The position numbers and the translations under genes were made by a program. From Microcaldota archaeon (GTDB lineage Archaea > Micrarchaeota > Micrarchaeia > Anstonellales > Bilamarchaeaceae), in NCBI GenBank assembly GCA_016212525.1, contig JACRGD010000007.1, forward strand, positions 79,112 through 134,862: 55,751 nucleotides of DNA, read 5' to 3'. Numbering within the stretch: position 1 is the stretch's first letter; each line of letters starts with the position of its first letter. Below the pieces are notes generated by a model, which had not been told where the DNA came from, made no database searches, and was given only the letters and a program-made list of their open reading frames with translations. This document shows, in pieces, positions 33,951 to 41,636 of this stretch.

Positions 33951-35108
33951 ATGACAGAAAGATTGAGATTTCCAAAGGAAGCAACACTAAAGAACGACGT
34001 AAAGCGAGTCCTGGGGATAAAAGGGCGGGAACTAACTCTTGATGAAGTCTTAGAAGGACATCTAATTTACGGAATGGACAAAACGTGTAAGGTAAGGAAA
34101 TGTTACGCTGCGGCAAGAGCAGAATTTGAAAGAGCTGCAAAAGAGAAGAGATGCAGTCCAACTAGAAAAGATGGAACTACCCCGATATTTGCACATTCTA
34201 CAAGAGTTGCCGCAATTATTGCAGTGCTAGGTGGAAAAGACGAAGTAATCGGAGCGGGATTGGCACACGATACACCAGAAGATTGTAAAACACCATTTGG
34301 AGTGATAGAGCAGTGCGGCGGAGAAAGAATGGCCATCTTGGTGAAACTACTTACAAAGCCAAAAGTAAGCGAAGATGAAGACGGAATTCGGTTCCTCTTT
34401 CCCATAGACCGACCAGAAATCTGGACAGCCAGATCTGAAGATCCGCAATTGGCAAGGGAGATTTATGAGATGAGACTTACAGCCCAATTTAGAAACATAC
34501 TAAATACAAAAAATCCCAGAGTAACTTCCGAACTCAAAGCCAAGGCATTTTTGGGAAAAATGATTGATGCCTTAGATAATCTGGTTTCAGATGAGTATCT
34601 GGATCCAGTAAAGGCCCGAATCAGAATACTTAATCTAATGAGACAGATGAGGCACCTGGAAGTCCTATCGCCAGGACTTCATGAGATATTCAGGGAACTT
34701 TTAGCTGAACGGGGATATGTAATGCCAATAATACCACCAAGACGACAATTCGACACCAAAGTAGTCGAAATTCCTCCAGTTTGGACAAGATTTAACACAT
34801 ACATATTGGACAACCTTCCAGTTCCAAACAAGCACATCGAAATGTGCTCGGACGACCAGACAATAAAAGATGAACTTGGCAGAGGCATGCGAGCGGATCC
34901 GGTTGCAGTTAATTTTCCACACGACGCAGATGATTTGGAATGCAGGATGGCAAATTTATTGTCAGACATGGGAGTCAAAATCGAGCAGGGGCAGAGCCTG
35001 CTGCCAGTCGGAGTAGATGGAGCTTCAAACGTAATTTTGCTAAGCCATATTGGAACAATGAACAGATATAATGAAATAGTCAAAAGACTCGAAAGAGCAA
35101 ACTTTTAA
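33951..35108 (+). CDS. RelA/SpoT-type HD-domain hydrolase
   Basis: A 385-residue protein. Residues about 70-230 carry the HD fold in the arrangement used by RelA/SpoT and MESH1 alarmone hydrolases: His82 in 'FAHSTR', then His106-Asp107-x-x-Glu110-Asp111 ('HDTPED'), and a later 'KMIDALDNL' that matches the RSH K-x2-D-x3-N segment. No (p)ppGpp synthetase domain is evident; the C-terminal ~145 residues are unrecognised. If active it would remove pyrophosphate from (p)ppGpp or a related nucleotide. It is preceded by its own TATA box. The HD call is firm, the alarmone role tentative. Confidence 0.72.
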   Translation: MTERLRFPKEATLKNDVKRVLGIKGRELTLDEVLEGHLIYGMDKTCKVRKCYAAARAEFERAAKEKRCSPTRKDGTTPIFAHSTRVAAIIAVLGGKDEVIGAGLAHDTPEDCKTPFGVIEQCGGERMAILVKLLTKPKVSEDEDGIRFLFPIDRPEIWTARSEDPQLAREIYEMRLTAQFRNILNTKNPRVTSELKAKAFLGKMIDALDNLVSDEYLDPVKARIRILNLMRQMRHLEVLSPGLHEIFRELLAERGYVMPIIPPRRQFDTKVVEIPPVWTRFNTYILDNLPVPNKHIEMCSDDQTIKDELGRGMRADPVAVNFPHDADDLECRMANLLSDMGVKIEQGQSLLPVGVDGASNVILLSHIGTMNRYNEIVKRLERANF

Positions 35109-35159
35109 TCGCTAACAAACATAAAATCCAATGGGATGAAGAAAATGCAATACCGCTGA

Positions 35160-35182
35160 GAAACTTTTTAGGAAAAAGTTTC
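35160..35182. repeat. perfect hairpin
   Basis: A 10-bp perfect stem (35160-35169 with 35173-35182) and a 3-nt loop, 52 nt after the HD gene stop. The 3' arm is not followed by a long T-tract on the plus strand, so a classical terminator is uncertain; it may stabilise the 3' end of the mRNA. Confidence 0.5.
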
Positions 35183-35206
35183 ATCAAAAATGTATCTAAG
35201 TTTTGG

Positions 35207-35229
35207 TGAAGCTTTTACTAAAAGCTTCA
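35207..35229. repeat. second perfect hairpin/palindrome
   Basis: An 11-bp perfect palindrome with a single central base (35207-35217 with 35219-35229). It follows the first hairpin by 24 nt and lies just upstream of a direct repeat. Confidence 0.5.
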
Positions 35230-35237
35230 ATGAAGGA

Positions 35238-35374
35238 GATCTTGAGTTCTGACCAAACAAAATACTACTAGAAAAACAGGAAAAACATCGCAGAGACTCG
35301 CGTCGTTCGTTTCACTCACTTGGCTCGTGACTTCGCGGAGATAAACTCCGCTCGTCGATCTTGAGTTCTGACCA
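35238..35374. repeat. 18-bp direct repeats flanking a structured spacer
   Basis: GATCTTGAGTTCTGACCA occurs at 35238-35255 and again at 35357-35374. The 101 nt between includes a GC-rich hairpin, GCGGAG-ATAAA-CTCCGC (about 35335-35351), and differs in base composition from the AT-rich surroundings. I see no coding frame. It might be a small mobile relic or a non-coding RNA. Confidence 0.45.
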
Positions 35375-35393
35375 CAGTAGTAGATTACAATAA

Positions 35394-36197
35394 TTATTTC
35401 GAACCATTTTTGAAAATAGAAGCACCAACGAAAATCAGGAAGCAGGTAAGTACGATCGTCGCGCCAGAAGGCAAATCAAACATAGCCGAGATGATAATAC
35501 CAACGATTACCGAGATCACTGCAAATAACATTGCAAAGACGAGAGATTGTTTGAAAGAGCGGGCGATTGTTAGCGCAGACATTGCGGGCATAACTATGAG
35601 CGCCGAAACCAAGAGAATCCCAACTGCACGCATAGTTATTACTACAGTCATGGCAGTAAGGATCGAGAGATAAAAGGAAACTTCCGAATCCTTTTTGCTT
35701 GTAAGTGAGAGCAATTCAGAATTGAAGGCGAACAAAAGTAAATTCCTGAAATTAAGCGCCACATAAGCACAAACGATCGCAACGACTCCGAATATGACTA
35801 TTAGATCAGAGTTCGAAAGAGTAAGAATACTTCCGAAAAGAAAACTAAATAAATTAACATTAAAACCTCGAACGTATCCGATAATCAAGACAGCAAGACT
35901 CATCCCCACACTCAAAATGATCGCAGTTGCTGCATCACCATAAAGCTTGGCCCGATCAAGTAGTTTCTGAACCGAAACCGCACCGATTGCAGTAAATGCC
36001 AAAGCCGAGATAAATGGATCGATCCCGAGCAGGAAGCCCAATGCCACCCCTCCAAAAGCCACATGTGCCAAGCCATCTCCAAAGAGCGAAAGTCTTTTGA
36101 GTACCAAAAATATTCCAATTAATGAACACGCAATCCCGATTAACACACCGCCAATGAGGGCTTTAATAACAAATCCGTAGCCAAGTATTTCGAACAT
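35394..36197 (-). CDS. znuB: ABC-3 metal transporter permease (ZnuB-like)
   Basis: A 267-residue polytopic membrane protein with about eight helices, of the ABC-3 family that imports zinc or manganese. Typical segments are 'LIGIFLVLKRLSLFGDGLAH', 'GVALGFLLG' and 'ILLVSALIVMPAMSA'. It is the last gene of the three-gene znuA-znuC-znuB unit and starts 3 nt after the ATPase stop. Metal specificity cannot be decided from sequence. Confidence 0.92.
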   Translation of the reverse strand: MFEILGYGFVIKALIGGVLIGIACSLIGIFLVLKRLSLFGDGLAHVAFGGVALGFLLGIDPFISALAFTAIGAVSVQKLLDRAKLYGDAATAIILSVGMSLAVLIIGYVRGFNVNLFSFLFGSILTLSNSDLIVIFGVVAIVCAYVALNFRNLLLFAFNSELLSLTSKKDSEVSFYLSILTAMTVVITMRAVGILLVSALIVMPAMSALTIARSFKQSLVFAMLFAVISVIVGIIISAMFDLPSGATIVLTCFLIFVGASIFKNGSK

Positions 36198-36200
36198 AAG

Positions 36201-36908
36201 TTAGTGCCTCTTTTGGTGTTTGTGTTCCTGATTCGGTTCGAATTGGTCGTGCAGATGTATGTCGAAGTGCTCGCCATACAGATTGGCAAGCAATCGGGGG
36301 GTTTCCTCGGGAGTTCCAACACAGGTCATGCTACCCTTAATGCAGATAACTTTGCTTACATATCGGGAAATGACACCGACATCGTGAGTAACCAGGACAA
36401 TAGTTATTTTCTTCTCAATTTTTAGCTTAACTAACAAGGCATAGAATTCCTGCATTGATCGGATATCTACTCCAACAGTTGGTTCATCAAGAATCAGAAG
36501 ATCTGGATTATCAAGAAGCGAAAATGCCATCATGACCCGCTGCTGCAAACCACCTGAGAGCATCGAAAATCTAGTATCAAGCCTATCAGTGATCGAAAGA
36601 TATTCGCAAGTCTTAAGATAGTCTTTGGATTTTGCCTCGAGAATTTCCCGAACAGTCCCGGGAAAGAATCGATCGAGCTCCTGTTTTTGAGGAATATATC
36701 CGGTTTTGGAAGTTTTATCGGAGCAGACCTCGATAGTTCCCGTGTTGGGTTTTATGACTCCTAAAAGCAGCTTTATGAGAGTCGTTTTACCAGAACCGTT
36801 GGGCCCAAGTATCGCAACAAACTCGCCCTTTTCAATATCGAACGAGACGTTCTCTAAGATAGGATTATCGGAAACGTAGGAAAAAGAAAGATTTTTTATG
36901 TGGATCAA
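36201..36908 (-). CDS. znuC: ABC metal transporter ATPase (ZnuC-like)
   Basis: A 235-residue ABC ATPase with Walker A GPNGSGKT (35-42), Q-loop 'GYIPQKQELD', signature LSGGLQQR, Walker B 'LLILDEPT' and the switch His in 'LVTHD'. The C-terminal end is His-rich ('GEHFDIHLHDQF' then 'HKHQKRH'), which suggests metal binding and supports a zinc-type substrate. It lies 4 nt after znuA and powers ZnuB. Confidence 0.94.
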   Translation of the reverse strand: MIHIKNLSFSYVSDNPILENVSFDIEKGEFVAILGPNGSGKTTLIKLLLGVIKPNTGTIEVCSDKTSKTGYIPQKQELDRFFPGTVREILEAKSKDYLKTCEYLSITDRLDTRFSMLSGGLQQRVMMAFSLLDNPDLLILDEPTVGVDIRSMQEFYALLVKLKIEKKITIVLVTHDVGVISRYVSKVICIKGSMTCVGTPEETPRLLANLYGEHFDIHLHDQFEPNQEHKHQKRH

Positions 36909-36912
36909 ATTA

Positions 36913-37821
36913 TCACGAGCATTCTAATGCAAGCCTAAGGTTTTGAAGGTTTCTTCGCTGGATCTGGAAATAGTTTTGTTTATTTTTCGACCCCTCAAGA
37001 GGATTGAGTTCGAGTGTTTTGGCTCCTGCTTCATTGGCAATTGTTTGCGAGACGCGGGGATCGACCAGTTCTTCGTAGAAAAGGTATTTCATATTGTGTT
37101 GTCGTGTCAGATCTATCAGTTCTCGAATCTGACTTGGAGTCGGCTCGGACTCTGGATCTAAGCCAGAGACACCGACCTGAGTAAGATTGTAATCAAGTGC
37201 CAGATAACCAAATGCCGCGTGGCTAGTTAGAATTATTGATTTGTTGCAGTGAGACAGACCAGTAGCGAAATCTGAATCGAGCTGATCGAGTTTGGCCTCA
37301 AACCCATCGGCATTAGCCCGATACGATTGGGCATTAGTCGGATCGATATGGATCAAATCCAAGTACACAACTTCGGTCATCTGCTTCATCAGTCTTGGAG
37401 AAACCCAGATGTGGGGATCGATCTTTCCATTTGTAGTAAGATGAGTTATGTTTGTTGAAAGATCAAATGAGGGCGTCTGACCTGAAAGCGCATTTTTAGC
37501 CTGTTCTTCAAATGCTGAAAATCCGCTTCCAAGTGCAAAATAAGCATCTGCAGCTGAGAGTTTCCTTACATCCGCACTTGTAGGTTCGTAATCGTGCGGT
37601 TCGGTTCCGGCAGGAACAAGCGAATAAACAACTGCCCGCTCGCCAGCTACGCCACTGACAATTTGCTCAATCGGATAAAATGAAGCAACAAACAACAACT
37701 TGCCATCGGAAGAGGTGGAATTGTTAGAAGAACGATTTGTTGAGGTCGTACAACCGAAAAGAAGTAAAACTGCAAAACCAAAGGCAACGAGGAGTTTATA
37801 GTATGGAGCAGAGCTTTTCAT
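36913..37821 (-). CDS. znuA: metal ABC transporter substrate-binding lipoprotein (ZnuA-like)
   Basis: About 302 residues from the ATG at 37821 (a TTG at 37830 adds three). A signal segment ends in the lipobox 'LLLFGC', so the mature protein is lipid-anchored outside the membrane. Cluster A-I features include 'FYPIEQIVSGVAGERA', 'GTEPHDYEPT' (first metal His), 'DPHIWVSPR' (second), 'TSHAAFGYLALDY' (third) and an acidic ligand late in the protein. The flexible His-rich loop of dedicated zinc binders is absent, so manganese is possible. First gene of the operon, under a palindromic operator. Confidence 0.93.
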   Translation of the reverse strand: MKSSAPYYKLLVAFGFAVLLLFGCTTSTNRSSNNSTSSDGKLLFVASFYPIEQIVSGVAGERAVVYSLVPAGTEPHDYEPTSADVRKLSAADAYFALGSGFSAFEEQAKNALSGQTPSFDLSTNITHLTTNGKIDPHIWVSPRLMKQMTEVVYLDLIHIDPTNAQSYRANADGFEAKLDQLDSDFATGLSHCNKSIILTSHAAFGYLALDYNLTQVGVSGLDPESEPTPSQIRELIDLTRQHNMKYLFYEELVDPRVSQTIANEAGAKTLELNPLEGSKNKQNYFQIQRRNLQNLRLALECS

Positions 37822-37834
37822 AATAATCAACTAA

Positions 37835-37859
37835 ATTATTATTAACTATTAATAATAAT
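37835..37859. promoter_or_regulatory. perfect 11-bp palindromic operator at the znuA promoter
   Basis: ATTATTATTAA at 37835-37845 is the exact inverse of TTAATAATAAT at 37849-37859, with a 3-nt centre. It lies between the minus-strand TATA box (TTTTTAAA, 37861-37868) and the znuA start, covering the expected transcription start. Placement and symmetry suit a dimeric metalloregulator (DtxR/MntR or Fur/Zur-like) that shuts the operon when metal is plentiful. Confidence 0.65.
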
Positions 37860-37963
37860 ATTTAAAAAGCTTAATATATAGAGGGCATTCAGAGAACTAG
37901 ATGATCGGATAGACATCTGGCGCTCCAACGTTATTATAAAATCAGTTTTTCATAAATAATATT

Positions 37964-38620
37964 ATGAAGGATCTCAAATTATATGTATCCGAGTTTCTTG
38001 GAACTTTCGGACTTGTATTTATCGGTGCTGGTGCAGTCTTGGTCAATGGCCTAACTGGCGGCTCGGTCGGGCTTGTTGGCATTGCATTTGCGCACGGGCT
38101 AATTTTGATGGCCATGATATATTCTATGGGCTCAATCAGCGGCGCTCATTTCAATCCGGCAGTCACGCTTGCCATGCTAATTAACAAGCGGATCGATGTG
38201 AAAAAAGCGGCACTGTATATAGTATCTCAGCTTCTTGGTGCAAGCGTAGCAGCATTTTTACTCAAACTGATCTTCCCGGTGGCAACGAGCGCTCAGCTCT
38301 ATGGCTTTCCAATCGGAATTAGTCTCGCAACAGGCATCGCTCTTGAAGCAGTACTGACATTCTTCCTGGTCTTTGTTATATATGGAACAGCAGTTTCAAA
38401 AAAAGCAGTTCCGGGAGTCTTTGGTTTTGCCATTGGATCAAGCGTTGCTCTTGACATCATGATGGGCGGAAACATAACAGGTGCTGCTATGAATCCTGCA
38501 AGAGCATTTGGCCCTGCAGTCGTCTCGGGTCTATTTTCAGATTTACCAATCTACATAATAGGTCCGATAATCGGGGCGATTGTGGCAAGCGTGCTTTGCG
38601 AGTGGCTTCACAAAGAGTAA
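37964..38620 (+). CDS. aquaporin / MIP-family channel
   Basis: A 218-residue channel with six membrane helices and both Asn-Pro-Ala boxes: 'GAHFNPAVTLAM' (NPA at 64-66) and 'GAAMNPARAFGPAVV' (NPA at 177-179, followed by the selectivity Arg180). The length is short, as in AqpM/AqpZ-type water or small-neutral-solute channels; the region is not long enough for a typical glycerol facilitator loop. It is divergent from znuA with a shared AT-rich 130-nt intergenic region. Family certain; water versus small solute undecided. Confidence 0.95.
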   Translation: MKDLKLYVSEFLGTFGLVFIGAGAVLVNGLTGGSVGLVGIAFAHGLILMAMIYSMGSISGAHFNPAVTLAMLINKRIDVKKAALYIVSQLLGASVAAFLLKLIFPVATSAQLYGFPIGISLATGIALEAVLTFFLVFVIYGTAVSKKAVPGVFGFAIGSSVALDIMMGGNITGAAMNPARAFGPAVVSGLFSDLPIYIIGPIIGAIVASVLCEWLHKE

Positions 38621-38671
38621 CTAGAGCATTCTTTTTCTCTCGTATTTTTCTTTTTAGGAGCAAAGATAGTC

Positions 38672-38680
38672 TTTTAAATA
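38672..38680 (+). promoter_or_regulatory. TATA box for the 38714 gene
   Basis: TTTTAAATA ends 34 nt before the ATG at 38714. This supports the long N-terminal start of that protein. Confidence 0.5.
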
Positions 38681-38713
38681 GCTGTTACCAATTATAGTAG
38701 ATTGTGTGTTTAG

Positions 38714-40024
38714 ATGAAAGCTTTACGATATTCTACTAACGGATCAGGTCATTCTAGAAATTCCAGGATAACTGAGGGATCTGGATCGATCGAGTCCAGA
38801 TGTCCGATTGCTAAAAAACCAGGCCTACTAGATTCTCACGAAACCAGCTCTATTTCTCCAGCAGCATCAGCAGTATGCGCTCCTAATTCCTCAGTAATAA
38901 CTTCAAATAAATGCACAGAACCAAAAACACAACCAAACACTAACGAGGAAACTGCTCGAGCTGGAACAGCAACAGCACCAAGAAGATCAGTTTTAGACCG
39001 ACTAAGAACCAGGGGAAAGATTTTGCTTCTTGCAGCAACAATGGCAATTTCGGCATGTGCCAAAACAGTAGGATATGACCTTGATTTTGGCCAAGACGCT
39101 AGAGTTGATGCTTCAGATCTAGGACCAGCTCAGGATAGACCAAAAACAGATGCCGCCCAAGATGAATCTGAAACAGGAATGGATGCTCAAGCAGACACAG
39201 GAATGGACAGTGGAATCGAAGCCGGAGCTGATGGCGGATTAGACGCCCAGGATGCAGCCGATGAACGGGATGGACCAATCTCAGATGCACAGAACGATGC
39301 AGAAGATCGTCCAGTAGCAGATGCAAACGATGTCCAAGACGCAGCAGATGCTAGCGAAGACAGACCACGAACTGATGCAGGTGATATCTCAGACGCTGCA
39401 GATGCAGCAGTAGATGCAATGGATGCCACTGCAGACCGGACCCCAGTATCAGACGCAGACGATGCAGGTGTAACGGATGCTCCAGGTATCGATGCAACTG
39501 ACGAGCGAGTCGAGGGGGATGCTGGAACAGACAGTTCCGTTAGACCCCCAGCAAGTTGTTCGATAACAACAACAGGTGGAACAAGAGATCGGAATTTTAA
39601 TATTTCTCCAAATAGCTGCCATCGATATTCACAAGATGATGGTAATCCAACCGGACTAACAGTCTGTATGACAGAAAGCCTCAATCCAGATGGAGGAGTT
39701 AGGGGTTATGTTTTTAGAGTCTATTGTGATTCTTCGGTGCCTGAGGCAGGACTTCCTGACCCAAGATTAAGCTTAGCAGCCACTGCAACACTAATCTCAT
39801 ATCCAAGCATGCAAATCCCATTGGGAGGATGTAGTGGGGCCACAGCAACACGAGGAACAACATTCCTGCTTACAAACAATTGCACCAGAACACCACCAGA
39901 AGGAGATGTATGTGAACCTAGTCAAAACTGGAATGTTTCACTTAGTTTATGTTGTCTTGATGTGGCAGATGGAGGAGCAACAGCAACAATGAACTGTAGA
40001 AATCCAGGACTTTACCATCTATAA
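38714..40024 (+). CDS. predicted surface lipoprotein with Asp/Ala-rich linker
   Basis: A 436-residue protein in four parts. Residues 1-100 are Ser/Thr/Pro-rich with several Cys; 101-114 form a hydrophobic segment preceded by basic residues and ending in 'AISAC' (Cys115), a plausible lipobox; about 125-276 are an Asp/Ala-dominated low-complexity region with recurrent 'DAADA'-type units; 280-436 form a Cys-rich folded domain (about ten Cys). The Asp/Ala stalk plus lipobox is like surface lipoproteins known in Myxococcota. The ~100-residue stretch before the hydrophobic segment is odd for a lipoprotein, but the TATA box at 38672 supports the start. No functional family recognised. Confidence 0.65.
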   Translation: MKALRYSTNGSGHSRNSRITEGSGSIESRCPIAKKPGLLDSHETSSISPAASAVCAPNSSVITSNKCTEPKTQPNTNEETARAGTATAPRRSVLDRLRTRGKILLLAATMAISACAKTVGYDLDFGQDARVDASDLGPAQDRPKTDAAQDESETGMDAQADTGMDSGIEAGADGGLDAQDAADERDGPISDAQNDAEDRPVADANDVQDAADASEDRPRTDAGDISDAADAAVDAMDATADRTPVSDADDAGVTDAPGIDATDERVEGDAGTDSSVRPPASCSITTTGGTRDRNFNISPNSCHRYSQDDGNPTGLTVCMTESLNPDGGVRGYVFRVYCDSSVPEAGLPDPRLSLAATATLISYPSMQIPLGGCSGATATRGTTFLLTNNCTRTPPEGDVCEPSQNWNVSLSLCCLDVADGGATATMNCRNPGLYHL

Positions 40025-40032
40025 GTATCAAA

Positions 40033-40692
40033 TTATTTTTTTCCATCCCATTGGCCATAGAATTCAGAAAGATATTTTTCCATAAATTTGTGCCGATGAA
40101 TAGCGATCTTTTTGGCAGTCTCGGTATTCATCCGGTCTTTGAGCAGAAGGAGTTTTTCGTAAAAGTGATTGACCGTAGGCCCGTAACTGCTTTTGTACTG
40201 CTCATAATTATCATGCTTTTGAGGCTTGATTTTAGGGTCATAAAGTGGACGCCCACGACTTCCACCATATGCGAATGCCCTCGCTATTCCGATCGCTCCG
40301 ATTGCATCTAATCGATCTGCATCCTGAACAATTTTTCCCTCAATAGTTTCCATATCAGTCCGAACGTTCGAACCCTTAAAAGAAAGAGTTTGGATAATCT
40401 CCATTATGTGATGTGAATTTTCAGAGGATACATTAATCTTATCTAGCCACTGCACTACCAGAATTCGACCCTTCTCCTCATCGCCATGATGGAGTTTTTG
40501 ATCGGCTATATCATGAAGAAGAGCAGCCATCTCAACTACAAATAAATCGCAGGGAATTTTTTCCTCGCTGACAATTTTCTTTGCCATTTGCCAGACCCGA
40601 TGGATATGCCAATAGTCATGACCAGAGGATTCTCCCTCAAGAAATTGCTCGACAAATTGTCTTGTTAGTTCAATCTGAGTCTGCGTATCCAT
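40033..40692 (-). CDS. HD-domain phosphohydrolase
   Basis: A 219-residue HD-superfamily metal hydrolase. Visible are an early His in 'GHDYWHIHRVW' (about 24-34), the 'ALLHDIADQK' HD pair, and a third Asp in 'IVQDADRLDAIGAIGIAR'. This pattern matches the YedJ/YpgQ-like group acting on nucleotides or small phosphates. It is the last of four co-directional genes with the ion channel 14 nt upstream, so it may make or break a nucleotide signal tied to that system. That link is inference. Confidence 0.9.
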   Translation of the reverse strand: MDTQTQIELTRQFVEQFLEGESSGHDYWHIHRVWQMAKKIVSEEKIPCDLFVVEMAALLHDIADQKLHHGDEEKGRILVVQWLDKINVSSENSHHIMEIIQTLSFKGSNVRTDMETIEGKIVQDADRLDAIGAIGIARAFAYGGSRGRPLYDPKIKPQKHDNYEQYKSSYGPTVNHFYEKLLLLKDRMNTETAKKIAIHRHKFMEKYLSEFYGQWDGKK

Positions 40693-40706
40693 TTGCCAAT
40701 TTCCCC

Positions 40707-41627
40707 CTACATTGTCAGTAATACAAAAGCAATAGAAATGATCCAGAGCACAAAACTTGCAAGACCTGAACTTCTATGGACCTTTTTAACCAGTTCAACT
40801 CGTTTTTCTTCGCTTAACTCCAAGACGGCAATCGCAGAAGTCAGACTAAATCCCAATGAAATATAACAAGCGAACATGAATTTGTCCGCTACGTTCAGAT
40901 ATCCCAGGGGAGGCAACTGGTTTCCTATTGCGACATGGAACATCACTGCCGCAGTGAGAAAAGTTGAGTGCATAAGTATTCGGGTTGTGATCTTATCTGG
41001 GTCTGGAAAATGTGCGAAGAAATTGAGCAACATTATGATTAATACAGGAACGAATATTTTGAGAAATGCACTTACCTTCTCCCGCTCAAGATTAATCGAA
41101 AATTTATATTTTGAATATGTTTCATCGTAGGGCGGATAATAGTGATCTTCTATTGATGCTTTTGATCCAACCAATTTCCAACCAATAAACTGTATATTTG
41201 GCTCAAGTCCCGTTTGTTTTCCATCAACAACATAGGTTACTTTGTCTTTTGTATTTGTCTTATCTTCTATTTCGATAGTAAGTTCGTGAGAATCAAATGG
41301 ATATTTTCTAAAGTCAACGGGATTCTGAAGGGTCGCCAGGATTCGATAAAATTTTTCATCGGGTTTGTCTATTATTTTATCTACGGAAATAGCCCGGCCA
41401 TTTACAAATTCAAAATCAGTAGAACAATTGACATCACATTTTAGAGAGAGATAAAAATCGACACTATAGCTACCAGTCTGCTGATCGAATTTCCCGGCAT
41501 TTATAATATAGGTTCCTATTTGAATATTTTGTGCAAAAGTACTGCTGATAAAGATAAATAGTAAAAAAATAAAAAATGCAGAATTTAGACTAATTAGACG
41601 AATTTTGGGTTTTTTGATTTGATTCAT
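40707..41627 (-). CDS. pentameric ligand-gated ion channel homologue
   Basis: A 306-residue Cys-loop-superfamily channel. A signal peptide (1-32, ending at FA|Q) precedes a ~150-residue beta-sandwich with the family 'FRKYPFDSHEL' motif (106-116). Four membrane helices follow: M1 (about 187-205), pore-lining M2 (about 213-235) leading into 'NQLPPLGYLNVADKF' (236-250), M3 (about 250-268) and M4 (about 287-305), joined by a very short M3-M4 loop as in bacterial GLIC/ELIC. It should form a gated cation or anion pore opened by an outside ligand or pH. The gene starts 9 nt after the SLT lipoprotein, with a GGTGA ribosome-binding site in between. Confidence 0.85.
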   Translation of the reverse strand: MNQIKKPKIRLISLNSAFFIFLLFIFISSTFAQNIQIGTYIINAGKFDQQTGSYSVDFYLSLKCDVNCSTDFEFVNGRAISVDKIIDKPDEKFYRILATLQNPVDFRKYPFDSHELTIEIEDKTNTKDKVTYVVDGKQTGLEPNIQFIGWKLVGSKASIEDHYYPPYDETYSKYKFSINLEREKVSAFLKIFVPVLIIMLLNFFAHFPDPDKITTRILMHSTFLTAAVMFHVAIGNQLPPLGYLNVADKFMFACYISLGFSLTSAIAVLELSEEKRVELVKKVHRSSGLASFVLWIISIAFVLLTM

Positions 41628-41636
41628 TGATTCACC

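Noticed and set aside
38714-40024. A frameshifted or non-coding repeat region
   Set aside because: The Asp/Ala-rich frame is continuous with a lipobox upstream and a Cys-rich domain downstream, and a TATA box precedes the start.
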